A stretch of DNA of 64,000 nucleotides, taken from Planoprotostelium fungivorum. Taxonomy: Eukaryota > Evosea > Variosea > Cavosteliida > Cavosteliaceae. Both the position numbers and the translations under genes were made by a program. The notes beneath the pieces are model-generated. The model searched no databases. It saw nothing but the letters and a program-made list of their open reading frames with translations, and had not been told where the DNA came from. Location: NCBI GenBank assembly GCA_003024175.1, contig MDYQ01000113.1:1-64000 (forward strand), read 5' to 3'. Shown in pieces: positions 21,736-32,911 of the stretch; within the stretch, counting starts at the first letter, position 1; the number at the start of each line of letters is the position of its first letter.

Positions 21736-23026
21736 ATGATGATGTCCAACTTACTGTCACATTCTTCGAGATGTATTGCACGCCCTAAATTACACTGCAA
21801 CTTCGTTCTTCGAAGATGGAATCATACAAAAGCAAATGACCAGCTCTCTCAACGGGCGAAAACATTGGTTGATTCCAGGAAGATTGGTGTCCTCACTTCA
21901 GGTACAATATAGTCCCATCGATCTGATGAACTCACATTTCCGCAGTTTCCGCCGAAAGAGATAAAGAAGGTGTCTGTCATAGAAAAGAAGCGACGTCTCA
22001 CACGTTAGACAGGCGAAGAATCACCTCTCTTTGGCTCCATGATGCCTTACGTGGTCGATCTGAAGAAGGGGAAGCCTCTCATCGCCCTGCGACCTGAGGA
22101 AACCCATTCGAAACACATCAATGAGACACCTAAAGTGTCTCTGTTGGTACGTCCCAGATCCTCATACCCCATGCATTCTCACCTCGATGAAACAGGTGTA
22201 CCCTTTGACGCCCGTAGACATACCACCCACTTCTGTTCCCGTCCCCAGAATCAATCTCAAATGTTTCGCATCTCCTCTGAAGGTGATTCATTGGTCTAAT
22301 CGATGTCGATGGAACCATGATCAACCGAAAAGTAGGATGAAGAACTCGATCACGCGAAAAACTTGTTCATCGAGAGACATCCAGCAGCCAGACAAATCTT
22401 ACAGAGAGAAAAATTCGATTATTACGAATTAGACCCAATCGAAGTCTTCTTCCTGACGGAGTGAGCACCGTCTACACCGTTGTAGATCGTCATCCTGGCG
22501 CGTTGTAGATCGATCTGACCGAAAAAGGACGGACAAAGGCAAACCAGATTTCATAAAACCTGAAGACTATCTGAGAGCAAAGACTGATCCGCTGACACCC
22601 ATCATGGTGGATCTCATCCAACAGATTAACGACAAATTCTCCGACAGCCTCCACCTCTTCCCCGAAGTGTACGCAGGTACGTACGTACCGTACGCACCGA
22701 GGTAACGGTCGACAGACACGGAGATCAATCCAACCGATCCCACTTTTGTTTATTCGGTGGACACACTTGGGTTCAATCTGCTGGGAAAATCGTTGTCTGA
22801 ATCGAGATGGGTAGATTTTCGACTCCCGTTCCCACAGCCGCTCCACACGAAAGAGGAGATATTGGAGGCATTTGAATCTTCTTCAGAGTATGCTAGAGAT
22901 AAGGTGAGGACATGTGTCACGATGATCACCATCACACGATCGTCATCCATCATGATCACGAACATCATGATGTCTGATGCGTCATAGGTATTTACGGGGG
23001 GAGTTCCAAAGAAGAGAAACGCGTGA
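21736..23026 (+). CDS. PNPOx-like split-barrel protein with C-terminal DUF2470, probably mitochondrial
   Basis: Flavin- or haem-binding split-barrel proteins with DUF2470 include the HugZ-type haem utilisation proteins and the plant glutamyl-tRNA reductase binding protein; the exact role here is unknown. Splicing gives an Arg-rich, acid-poor N-terminus (SSRCIARPKLHCNFVLRRW) like a mitochondrial presequence. The barrel follows: RKIGVLTS, then EESPLFGSMMPYVVDLKKGK, then HINETPKVSLL and PRINLKCFASPLK. Next is a helical stretch DEELDHAKNLFIERHPAARQ. DUF2470 is seen as TPIMVDLIQQINDKF and VDTLGFNLLGKS with VDFRLPFPQPLHTKEEI. It ends PKKRNA. About 340 residues and six or more introns. Its stop lies 30 bp from the convergent stop of the next gene. 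Confidence 0.75.
22470..22487 (+). repeat. Intronic palindrome, TCTACA-N4-TGTAGA type
   Basis: TCTACA CCGT TGTAGA lies 9 nt inside a PNPOx gene intron (donor GTGAGCACC). A half copy, CGTTGTAGAT, follows at 22501-22510 in the same intron. Confidence 0.85.
22676..22695 (+). repeat. Intronic GTACGTACGTACCGTACG palindrome at a 5' splice site
   Basis: The donor of the PNPOx intron after HLFPEVYA is embedded in a self-complementary TACGTAC run. The same sequence type occurs at introns of three other genes in the window. Confidence 0.7.
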
Positions 23027-23055
23027 GGCGAAATCAAATGAAATAAAATCGTATT

Positions 23056-26000
23056 TTATCGTATGGACAAAAGGGGTGTCGTCAGTGTGAAGGACTCCGT
23101 TTCTTCTCGGCTAGTTTTCCGTTGTGTCCTCCACGTTTGGATCTTCTTCCAAACTTTACAACACACGAGGACACCACTGGTAAGGAGGGGAATTAGAATG
23201 AGGATCTGTCGTCAGCACGATCAGCATGTGTGATGATGGCAGATGAAGCACCTCGATGATGATGGACACGTCGAAAAGTTGAGAATTCTGACCGTTCAAT
23301 ATGGTGAGACCACAGAGACAGATGAGACAAGTAGTTTCCAAGGCCTGACCTGCGTACGTAACGAAAGGGGTGAAACGTAGGTGGATGTATAGGGACAATG
23401 TGAGTACGGTACGCATGATGGTGGACAACCTGTCTTCCGGTCAGTGTGTTTATGTCATCATGAAACGATTCACCATGCTTGATCGGTGATAAACACGTAA
23501 GCTACGGTGATGACCAATCTCCTGAACATGAACACGGCCTCCCAATATCTACCCCGGAGTCAATCTACAATCCGCCAAATCGACTCACTTGCAGCCCTCA
23601 CGGTAACAACCGTCGACGACCATCAGTATGTCCCTCCCCATGCGCGATCTCGTCTCTTTTAATTTGTATCTACAACGCGTCAACTCCTCATCTACACCGT
23701 TGTAGATGGATCCCTCACCTCAGCAATACGACGGCCAGAGGTGTCGGCAGGATGACAAAAGAAGACACGATGATGAGACCGTTCCTCCACATTCCATCAC
23801 AAGCCACATCACCAGCGTGGAACATAACCCACCGAGAAGGTGAAATCTTTCACAAAGTCAGAACGACACATACTGACAACGTCAGCACCTGCACACAGAA
23901 GAGAAGAGAGAGACAAGAAGAGAGGACGCCTCCGTAGACGAGGAGGACAGAAGTGATGAGAGCGGTGGTCGTGCGGCTGATGAACGTCCTCTTGTCTTCT
24001 TCTTTCTCCTCTAAGAAGAGAATGCTGCTCACCCTGCGACGTCTCCTCTTGTACTTTTGAACGATGCACAGGGTGAGGTAGCTTAAGGCCAGTAAGAGTA
24101 CCGTTCCCGCCGGAATGTACAGTGACATGAGCTCCCTTTTGATGTAAGCGAGCTCCCCGATGCAGAAACCAAACGAAACTCCGTTTGGTTTCTCCGTAAA
24201 AGTTAAGATCTCGTTCTGCAGTTGTTGATTGACTGTTCAAAGTGAGAAGATAAAGTCGAATTCGCACTCACTTAACAGGGGAGCCGTTTGTATAAAGTAA
24301 GACGTCGATTTCCATATCGAGCCATCACCGATGGGCAGGAAGAGGAGAACGAGAGAGAAGATGAAGGGCAGGAGGGAGAGAAGGATGAGCCAACCGTGAT
24401 GGCACTGTGACACGGGCAGACAAGAAGAAGTGAGAAAACCGAGCGTGTGGTTCTGTCGACAGCTGCCGCACAATATACCATCGCGATTACCAATGCATGA
24501 GTCGTTCCAGGGGTGGTAGCGATGATTGCAGTAACCGTTGGGACAGTTGAAGCATTGTAGAAGTCCTTCGTTGGCGTGACACCAGTAGTCACCGTAACCC
24601 TACGAGAATTTCAATTTCATCGTAGAAGTGAAGACGAATGAAATGGAGACGAATGAAATGGAGACGAATGAAATGGAGACGAATGAAATGAATATGAACG
24701 AAATTGTCACCTGAGGATCGTTTCCATCGATACACTGTGCACCACTCGGACATCTCAGACATTGTGTGCCGTTCATCACCCCAGAAGCCATCACACCGTG
24801 TCCTGCGTCACTCATCAGCAAAGATCAACCATCTCCCCTCACCTATGATGTAGTCTCCATCGTCACAAGGTTTACACATCCACATCAAGTGATTCGAATC
24901 GTTACTGGACCGTAACGAATAACCGTACGGACACGTGAGTGAATTACCGTGCACGTTGATGGCTGGATCACGCGGGTAACCCGCTGAATCCATCGATGGT
25001 ACCTCGGATGAGATAACAGTGACTGAATGATCTGTGACTCGATAGATCGATTGATTGCTCGCGACGTTCACCACGATCCCCTCCATCTGTCGATGATGAG
25101 CACGTCACATCGTCGATGTGACACATCAAATCACGATTCGAATCGTCACTCACCGTAGTCTTGAGAGATTCTGAGACGATTGCAGAACCTCTCGGTGATT
25201 GGTTTGCTATGAAAGTGCAGTCTCTGACGATGGTGTAGTACATCTCTCCCACAAATAATCCGCCTCCCTCTGATGAGTCTTGGTTGTACGATATATCACT
25301 CGATTGGATGTTCAATCTGACGTCGGAGCCACCATAAATGGACACACCCCTTCGCTTGCACCTCGTGACCCTATTTGGGTCATTCTCCATCACATCGTGG
25401 AGAATCTGTCCCACCTGACAGATCTGACGAAGATCTTCGCCGGCCCGTAAGCCCTGATGGTGATGCCACCACGGCTGTAACCGTGAATTTCATTGTCCTC
25501 CAAGTCCAAATAACCTCCATACAGACTGCAATCGAGGGCGGGCTGCTTCACGGTAGCATTGTCCCCCGTCCAAATGTTACCTCTCACGGTGATATTCGTC
25601 TGGGCGTTGATGTTATTGACAGAGTGTATCTCTTGATTGGCCTCGTTCTCGGACGTGCGGACGATGACGTTCGTGAAGGAATTGTGAGTCAGGACGGCGC
25701 ATGAGATCTTAAAGAGGTAGGATAGACTCGTGATGGTGTTGTTGATGATGGAATCGTGATGGAGGCAATTTTTCTTGAATTCGTTTCTTGCTGCTGTAGG
25801 TTGACTCTGTCCATGTGTGAGTCATCATCGGATGATGTGGATTCTTACTTTGGTCAGGAATGCAACTGCGACCGTATTTCTCAGCAGAGACACAGGTATA
25901 GATCCTGCGGTGATGATGGCGTAATGGAAGCGGTTGTCCTCCAAGATGATGACTGAGGAGTCTTCATTGAAAGGCTGACCGGTGACCTCTATAGCGAAAC

Positions 26001-27002
26001 TCTCGATTCGATTTCTCGAGATGGATATGGATCTGGTTTGGTAATCGGATTGGTTGTTGGAACTCAATAGCACGGTGTTCATCGTGAGATGATTGGACGT
26101 GCATCTTACGTGTGTCGGTAGAGGAGTGTCGGTCACGGAGAAATATAGTTCCAAGAGGTTGTTGTTCTCTGCGCTGATGATGAACGGCTGGGTCCAATGT
26201 GCGATGGGTTCGGTGGGTATCCAGTGGAAGATCATGTTTGTATCCGATAGAGGAGCAGTGTTGTTGGTGATGTTCCACGTCTGTTCGAGTCTCGATGTGA
26301 TGCGGAATTCGAGGTTGGACGATATTGGCATGTTGTCGGTCACATGTAGAGATGTGATGGTGTCGTCCGCTGCCATATAGATGTGGGCTTTCAGATGATC
26401 CATGACGTTGCTTCCCATCACAAAAAATTGGTCACGTCCACTAGATATGTTCAAGTTCATGTGGACATCGCGGAAGAAGGTATCCGTGAGGATGCAAGTC
26501 TGTGTATGTTCGGTATGGAGCTGTTGCAAGACATCAGAAACCGATGCAATCGTGAATCCATGCGGTTACCTTCAAACTCGTAGAGATCAATTGAGCTGAA
26601 CGGATTTCGACATTCCTGCATCCTCTTCCCGTGATATTGCATCCGTATATCTCGATGCCACTCCATCTCACATTCGGATTTGAGCATTCGATTTCTACCC
26701 CATCTTCACATGTTAATTTCGGTGGCTGATACTGTGAGTCATTCAGAACCATCCATCTTCTACTCCACCACCCTTCCATCGTGGTCATCTGATTTCCACC
26801 ATCGAATCTGAGAAGGTATGTGTCCTCTCAGAAGATAATCGCCCGAAGACAGACATGCCATTGTATGATTCAAAGGTATCGTTTTGCAGGGTTCTGTGAT
26901 GGTGCCACAATTTGAATCGTCAATCCCAACTCGTTGGTCGATGAACGTCTGACATTCTTCAAAGGTCAACGCCCCGTGAATCAATAGAAGGAGGAGTAGC
27001 AT
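23056..27002 (-). CDS. Secreted-type beta-helix / Cys-rich / multi-pass membrane protein of unknown function
   Basis: I do not recognise a named family. The product, about 1,050 residues, begins MLLLLLLIHGALTFEECQTF, a clear signal peptide (start 27002; an ATG at 27050 would mask it). A long extracellular region of short Asn/Ser/Ile-rich strands (such as ISISRNRIESFAIEV and IQSSDISYNQDSSEGGGLF) fits a right-handed beta-helix of the polymorphic outer-membrane-protein-like type common in protists. A Cys-rich part follows (QCLRCPSGAQCIDG, then CNHRYHPWNDSCIGNRDG and ILCGSCRQNHTLGF), then several hydrophobic segments from about 24.4 kb (WLILLSLLPFIFSLVLLFLP; GTVLLLALSYLTLCIV; ALITSVLLVYGGVLSSCLSL). 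It ends in a short Thr/Lys-rich tail. A membrane receptor or channel-like role is guesswork. Exon joins are incomplete. Confidence 0.65.
23690..23707 (-). repeat. Intronic palindrome ATCTACA-N4-TGTAGAT
   Basis: A perfect 7-bp inverted repeat with a 4-nt centre (CCGT on the plus strand), 11 nt inside a minus-strand intron with donor GTGAGGGATCC. A half copy, ATCTACAACG, lies at 23668-23677. Confidence 0.85.
24608..24708 (-). repeat. Intronic GAAATGGAGACGAAT tandem repeat
   Basis: About four imperfect 15-nt copies lie in an intron of the beta-helix membrane protein gene. Confidence 0.65.
25391..25414 (-). repeat. Shared intron 5'-end motif, copy 1 (GATTCTCCACGATGTG)
   Basis: Read on the minus strand, this intron begins GTGGGACAGATTCTCCACGA followed by TGTG. 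Nearly the same sequence opens introns of the hexosaminidase gene at 31156 and 31569. Confidence 0.75.
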
Positions 27003-27158
27003 GCGATCCTGCGTCTTTTCGTTTTCGTTGTCTCTTTCAAAGCACCCCAAACGTCATACTGCGGGACTGTGATTGGGCAGCTGTTTTCTTCTCTTTTTTA
27101 CCATCAATCACAAGCAGCACACACGACGCACGACACAGAGGTATAGTCAGCAGATGAT

Positions 27159-29548
27159 TTATTTCTTAAGAGGTAGGGTTACGCTGTCCTTCATCTTTCG
27201 GTCGGAGCTGGTGAAGAAACTGTCTCTCAGTCAGCGACATCACAAGATCATCGCATGCATGACACGATTCACCTCCACGTCAGCTGAGACGAATTAGCCT
27301 CTAAGACTCCGTATCCCCACTCGGGTATCTGTACGTCGGCCCAGCTGGGGGACTCCGATTTTGGCGGGAACGCCGTCGTCCCCTCCCTATTTCCTCCCGC
27401 CCCATTCACGATGTAGATAGGAGCGTCTCCCATTCCCTTCACCTTCTCTTGGTACACCGGCTGCGTTCTCTCGTAACCTGACCCCATCATTACTCATACG
27501 TACCGTACGTTACGTACCGTGCTTGTGAGCCTGGATGACCAGATTAACTCGGTAGTTGTAGAACAGGTCCTCCATCAGGTAACGCAGCGTCTCTGCCATC
27601 AATTTGCAGTTTGGATAATCTGTAATGAGATAAGAGATTTTATAATTTTTTTAAAATAAATGAATGTAAGAAAGATCACCATCGTTGCTGCAGTAGAGCG
27701 GACGGTGGAAATAGGCGACAATCCAGGGCTGCTGAGATCGGTTCTGTGATGCCTTCTCTAAGTCAGCCTTGAGCCACTTGAGTTGGTCGCTGTTGGGTCC
27801 ATGAGATGAGGTCCGCGTGATGATGTCACGTGCATGTAGGTGATGATGATGTGCATGTGATGATGATAAGGAGACATCAGATGATGATGATGCACATGAT
27901 GTCGATGATGCAGATGTCTCACGCAGAGATAGCGGCGACGTTGGCCGTCGATTCAGAATTGAGTGCGATAAAGTGTACCGGACCGTAGTTGAAAGAATAG
28001 AACGTGTTCGAGTTCGTTCCACTCTCCTTCCCAGGCATGACGAACCTTTCAGGTTTTCAATCGAACGAAACCTACATGTGATCACCTCTGGTCGTAGCCA
28101 AAAATAGACAAGGCGTTGACGTAGAAAATTTCGTGGTTTCCTGGAAACGATCAGGATGATGTGAGGGATGATGTGAGGGATGATGATGTGAGGGATGAGA
28201 CGTACCCGGACAGACCATGTATGGGATGTTGGCTATGATGCTTTCTACTCTTCTAAAGTATTCGTCCCATCTGTGTTGGTATCCATCTGATCATCGTCAA
28301 CATCATCGTGCCGATCGATGAACACGATCATCATCGGACGTGATCGTCTGATCATCGTGGTGGAGAGGATCGTATAGAATCATACCTGCGTAGGCGATGT
28401 CACCGTTGTGGATGATGAGATCAATCTGTTCCTTCTGAACCAAATCAGAGAGGGCAGCCATGGTGGGTTCTGCCTCAGGATCGACTCCCATGTCCCCAAT
28501 CATAGCTGCACATCGTCAATCACATCGTCGATTGGATGAGTCGACATCGTCGATGTGACTTCATTCTTCCTCACCGAATCTGTACGTGTCCCTCTTCGTG
28601 GCAAAAGTTCTGAAGCTGAAGACCTTCTACCATCAGATGGTTGTGATGACGTGTGATGACGTGTGATGACGTGTGATGACGTGTGATGACGTCACCTGAC
28701 TGTAACCGTACTGAGATCCACCGGCCTGATAGTAATACTTTGTGTCCGATAGTAGATCGTTGAGATACACTTTGTGGATGAAACCAGACCAACCTCCAAA
28801 GGAGTAAGTCTGGGAAAGGTGAGGGAGTGGTACGATGATGACACATTACGTGTTGCGATCCGTTGCTGATGGTGTTGAGAGAGTTCGCATTGGAGCTGTA
28901 TCGGACGATGGATTCGTCTTGGTTGAGTGTGACCCACATGACGACCATGGAGGAGATGGAGTCACCCGCCAATGCAATGTGGACCTGATGTGATTTCATG
29001 ATTCACACATGACTTGTATAGAACGAACCTGCTCGGGGTGGGTCTGGGAGCAACACGGCTCTTGACAATAGCTGAGCATCCTGGGAGTAATATGAGCGAA
29101 GGTGAATCGATTAAAAGTGGCTCACGTGCAGAGAGTGGCTTGGTTGTAATCTTCTCTCTACACATCGATGAGAAGGTGAAACATCACGTATGGTTCTTTG
29201 ACTCACCTTCAAAATGAATGGAAGGATCGCTTCTCCGGTTTGTATCATCTTTGTGGTGAAGTTCCTGCATTTTTCTTGATCTTTGGTCGGGAGGACAGTG
29301 TCACAGATCAGATCGAGCTCTCGAATGATAATGTTCATCGTGGTATTGGCCTCCAAACGTGAGATCAACTCTTTGAATATCACACGACACGTGAGACACT
29401 CTGTAAGAGATCTAACAGGAGCTGGTGTTCTATATGTACACAATCAGAAATGCTCCCATTTTTTCACTCACAGTGCTGCATGAGAAGACAGAGACAAGGA
29501 AGATACGGTGCAGAATAAGAGAACGAGAATGAGAGCCTGTCCTCTCAT
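27159..29548 (-). CDS. Purple acid phosphatase (metallophosphatase), secreted or lysosomal
   Basis: A dinuclear-metal acid phosphatase that hydrolyses phosphomonoesters in the lysosome or outside the cell. It starts MRGQALILVLLFCTVSSLSLS, a signal peptide. An N-terminal fibronectin-like part (HVALAGDSISSMVVMWVTLN) precedes the catalytic domain. Metal ligands appear in order: GDMGVDPEAEPT (GDxG), IHNGDIAYAG (GDxxY), PGNHEIFYVNAL (GNHE, split by an intron), WIVAYFHRPLYCS, and AHKHGYERTQPVY (HxH followed by ER). It ends EWGYGVLEANSSQ and PLKK. All five blocks are present, so it should be active. Roughly 10 introns occur, one with a donor embedded in a TACGTAC palindrome. Neighbouring beta-hexosaminidase and VPS16 fit a lysosomal theme, but this is not an operon. 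Confidence 0.9.
27497..27520 (-). repeat. TACGTACCGTACGTTACGTA palindrome at a phosphatase splice donor
   Basis: The intron separating AHKHG from YERTQP starts inside this self-complementary run (minus-strand donor GTACGTAACGTACGG). Confidence 0.75.
28640..28695 (-). repeat. TGTGATGACG tandem repeat in phosphatase intron
   Basis: Five copies of a 12-nt GTGATGACGTGT-type unit within an intron of the acid phosphatase gene. Confidence 0.65.
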
Positions 29549-29574
29549 CCTATCGGCTGTTGATTGTGTGACCC

Positions 29575-29639
29575 GGAAGAAACATCCGGATATATTCAAC
29601 TTTTTAGAGTTGTGTGAAGTTTATCCGGATGTTTCTTCC
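29575..29639. repeat. Perfect 18-bp inverted repeat upstream of the acid phosphatase
   Basis: The left arm GGAAGAAACATCCGGATA (29575-29592) is exactly complementary to TATCCGGATGTTTCTTCC (29622-29639), with a 29-nt AT-rich spacer. The inner arm edge is 27 nt upstream of the phosphatase ATG at 29548, so it lies in the 5' UTR or core promoter. It could be a cruciform, an RNA hairpin controlling translation, or a small non-autonomous element remnant. Confidence 0.9.
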
Positions 29640-29886
29640 TCTTCCCAATATGTCACTTCCTTCCGCTCCTCCATAACATACCCTCTGCTGTCTTCACAGA
29701 CACACTATATCCATTCAAAGACAACACAGACTCCAAATCGTCCTTCCATCACGCCACACGATCGTGCACACCATCAAAGAACGGATCCAAATGAGATGTT
29801 GAGAAAATGAGATGAAGACAAAAAGAGAAAAGACGAAACGATAAGACAAACGATATCAACTGGAACAAAAGGAGATGATATCATGT

Positions 29887-32812
29887 CTATGTATCGAGGC
29901 ACCCTGAAGGATGGTTGGGACCACCCCAACTGTAATTGGGATCGACGGGGACACCTCTCTCTAAGAGGCGACACCTGAACTGCCTCTGGCGGAACATTGC
30001 CTTCTCGAGAGCAAAGTCACCTCGACCGAGATCATAAGTCCACAACCTCTCGGCCGCTCCGGCAGCCTTTGGCCACATGATTCGGAACAGATTGCTACCT
30101 GATGGACACGTCATCATCCGAAACATCATGATCGTGACCGGGTTGATGTGATGTGGAAGATGATCATGTGTTGATGATGTGATCATGTGATGGTGTGACG
30201 ATGATGACGATGTGATGATGAACGTGATGGATGAAGATCCTCATCATGACGACGACTCACTGTCTATCTTCTCAGACCAAACAGCCACTTCACCACCCAG
30301 AATCTTCGATTTGTACTGCTCTGCCACCTTGTGAAACGGATCGTTCGTATAATACCGATTGAAGTCATTGTGGAGGACACTGTCACGGCCAATAAGACGT
30401 CTCGCGTTCTATATTTAGACTCACTCTAGGTACCACCAATTGGTCGATACGATGACGTCATAACCATCTCTAGCGGCGTCGTTGATCAGATCACCGTTCC
30501 ACCACACTGTCTGAATGAGTCTAATTTTAGGCTACGAGTAGCCTCACCGTGTACGACAGACTTCTTGTCCAACTGCGTTCTAAAATTAGAATAGACTTCC
30601 TCCCAGTGAACTGGAATCTTCCCGGCATCCATCGCAGTTTTCGTCGAGCCCTTGACAAAGTCTAAATAGAGCTGCAGGCTGTCAGCAGCTTCCACGATGT
30701 TCTACCCTTCACATCATTGTGTGTCTTCGAGTGCTTCTGCATGTAGCTACTGATCTTCTGAGAATCACTCCAACACACAGTAGGTACTTCGTCTCCTCCC
30801 AAGTGGCTGCACACGTCAGCGAGAGAATAAAAGGATCGAAAATGATTTTAATCATTTTACGACTCACAAGTATTTGTCTGGAAATAAATCTTCTGCACAC
30901 TCTTTGATGACGGCATCGATGATCTGATTTGGTCATGTCATGTCTCGTTGTAGATGGATCACCTCTCGCGATTTTGGCTCAGTAGGATCCACGGGCACAC
31001 CGCAGTAAATGGACGGACATTGATTCCAGCATTTCGGAATTTTCTGCCAATTTTCCGGTAGAACTTCTGGGTAGGCCACGCCCCACGATGTCGCGTGTCC
31101 CGGGTTGTCTAATTCGACCTGTCACCGACGTGTCAGTCTGACACGTCTCCACGGTGTCGTGGAGAATCTGCCCACCATGACGCGAATTCCGTGAAATTTC
31201 GCAAAGTTTACGACGTATCGGATCTCCTTCTGGGTGTATCTCTCGCTGACGCTCCACGATGCTTCCCACAGTTTCGGATAGCTCTTCACCTCGAACGGAA
31301 AAGACTGAAAAAATCAATTGTAGATCGCCAAAATATCGACTCACGTTACCATCTACAATGTGCCTGAAACGTTTCAGTGTCGGATGATGACGTCATCTCA
31401 CCAGTGGAGGACGTTGAATTTCGCGTAAGACATCGATTCGATGATTCTCTCTAGAGTTTGGACGCTGTGAAAGTGTCTCGACGTGTCAATGAGCACACCT
31501 CTGTGCTTGAAATCCGGCTTGTCCGATATAACCCACGGCGTGTGATCGACTTTATATCTGGTGGATGTCACATCGTGGAGAATCTGTGGGACACTCACTC
31601 TCCGTTCAAATGGTCGAAATAAACCATCTGGGAGAGAGTCTCCAGGGCGTGGAGGGCACCGTAGACGGTGGGTGCTACGATTTTCACCTTGCTCTTCGTC
31701 ACGTTGAGGTGGTATGCCTCGTTGATTCTGTGTGGCGTGTCATCATGGATCATCCATCACCGACACGATGATCGTCATGTCTAAAGAGGATGAGATGAAC
31801 TCACTCGCTGTGGAGTTCTTCGTCGCCTGATTCGATTCGGATGCTTATCTTTGAAATGCTTCCACTCTGAGAGGTCTCGTCCAACGTGTGGATGAATGTC
31901 AGGCGCTTGTACCTGCACGATCATCACGGCTCATGCACCTGTCATCTTCTCACCTCTGGATGGCTCTCTTTAGAATGGGAGACGAAGTAACAACAGAGTC
32001 GAAGAGAGAAGGTGAGACGGTGACAGATCGACCACCGTGGCTGGAGATGGTGAATCGTGTGGATGATTAGAAGATGGATCACGTGAAATCTTTTGGAAGA
32101 GGCCATACGTTGAGTGGAGCTACGGTGAACTTTTGATCTGTAAGATGTGAACATGATGTGACGTGTGGACATGAAATGGAGTTCACCTTTCCTCTTGATG
32201 TACATAGAGGCAGTCCATTGTTTCGTCTCTTGCCAGTTGTCGGTCTTAAGAAGATGTCCCTCCGTGTCAAATGCACGACACTCCTCGATAGAGTCGCACA
32301 ACTTTCTCAAATGATCGTAGCTCGTGTTGGTGGAACGTTGAATGATATCTCCTTTGTTCTGGGTGGTCTGATATAGTCTTCAGAATGATAACTCGACATT
32401 ATCATGCTTAAATCCTGACCTGAAATTGAACAAAAGAGTATGCTGGTTGAACATTAGGAGGTGTTGGTGGTGGTTCTGGACCGAAATCTCTCTCTGGTTC
32501 AGGTTCTTCCTCTTCCTTCGGTGTCTCAGATGGGCTCGTAATCTCGTCCACTTCAAGTTCTTCTTTTCCTGGATGTTCATCATCCAGTGACGGCCTCAAA
32601 TCGATCGGTTTGGGTGCAGTTTCGGCTGGGGATGACTCCCCCTTCGGCTTTGAATCCTCTTTTGGTTTTGGAGGCGTCAACGGTCGAATGAAGTTGTTGA
32701 TCGGCTCTGAGATCGTCTGATTTGGATTCTGTGAATTGGATGCGCTCTGATAGAGCGAAAATAAAATGATGAAGAAGGTCAGGAGAATCAATATGGTCCT
32801 TTTGTTCTCCAT
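29887..32812 (-). CDS. GH20 beta-N-acetylhexosaminidase with long N-terminal extension
   Basis: A lysosomal or secreted enzyme removing terminal beta-linked GlcNAc/GalNAc from glycans. It starts MENKRTILILLTFFIILFSL, a signal peptide or anchor. Residues about 30-130 are Pro/Glu/Lys-rich and disordered. A Cys-containing segment (LRKLCDSIEECRAFDTEG, then MYIKRK) resembles a PAN/apple-like module. The GH20 fold follows: VAPLNVWPLPKDF, HRGVLIDTSRHFHSV, FNVLHW, FHGIRVMVELDNPGHA, the catalytic Asp-Glu pair in KYLHLGGDEVPTVCW, then PVHWEEV, and MWPKAAGAAERLWTYD. The end is SGCLDT. About 700 residues with many short introns; two of these carry the same motif at the donor. The N-terminal extension is longer than in most GH20 enzymes. 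Confidence 0.9.
30946..30957 (-). repeat. Half-copy of the intronic element (CGTTGTAGATGG)
   Basis: Found in a hexosaminidase intron, reading CCATCTACAACG 7 nt inside the donor on the minus strand. Confidence 0.6.
31156..31175 (-). repeat. Shared intron 5'-end motif, copy 2
   Basis: The minus-strand intron between GIRVM and VELDNPGHA begins GTGGGCAGATTCTCCACGAC. It matches the intron at 25391-25414 in another gene except for a one-base gap. Confidence 0.75.
31569..31592 (-). repeat. Shared intron 5'-end motif, copy 3
   Basis: The minus-strand intron just before YKVDHTPWV begins GTGAGTGTCCCACAGATTCT and continues CCACGATGTG. The 17 nt ACAGATTCTCCACGATG are shared with the intron at 25391. 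Confidence 0.75.
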
Positions 32813-32911
32813 GTTGCCTGATCTTCTTGTGTCCCGTCGAAGATGTGCGTGTCAAAAAAATGTTACACACCACCGGGGCGTGGTCCGGATGAGGGGGTAT
32901 ACATGTACGCA

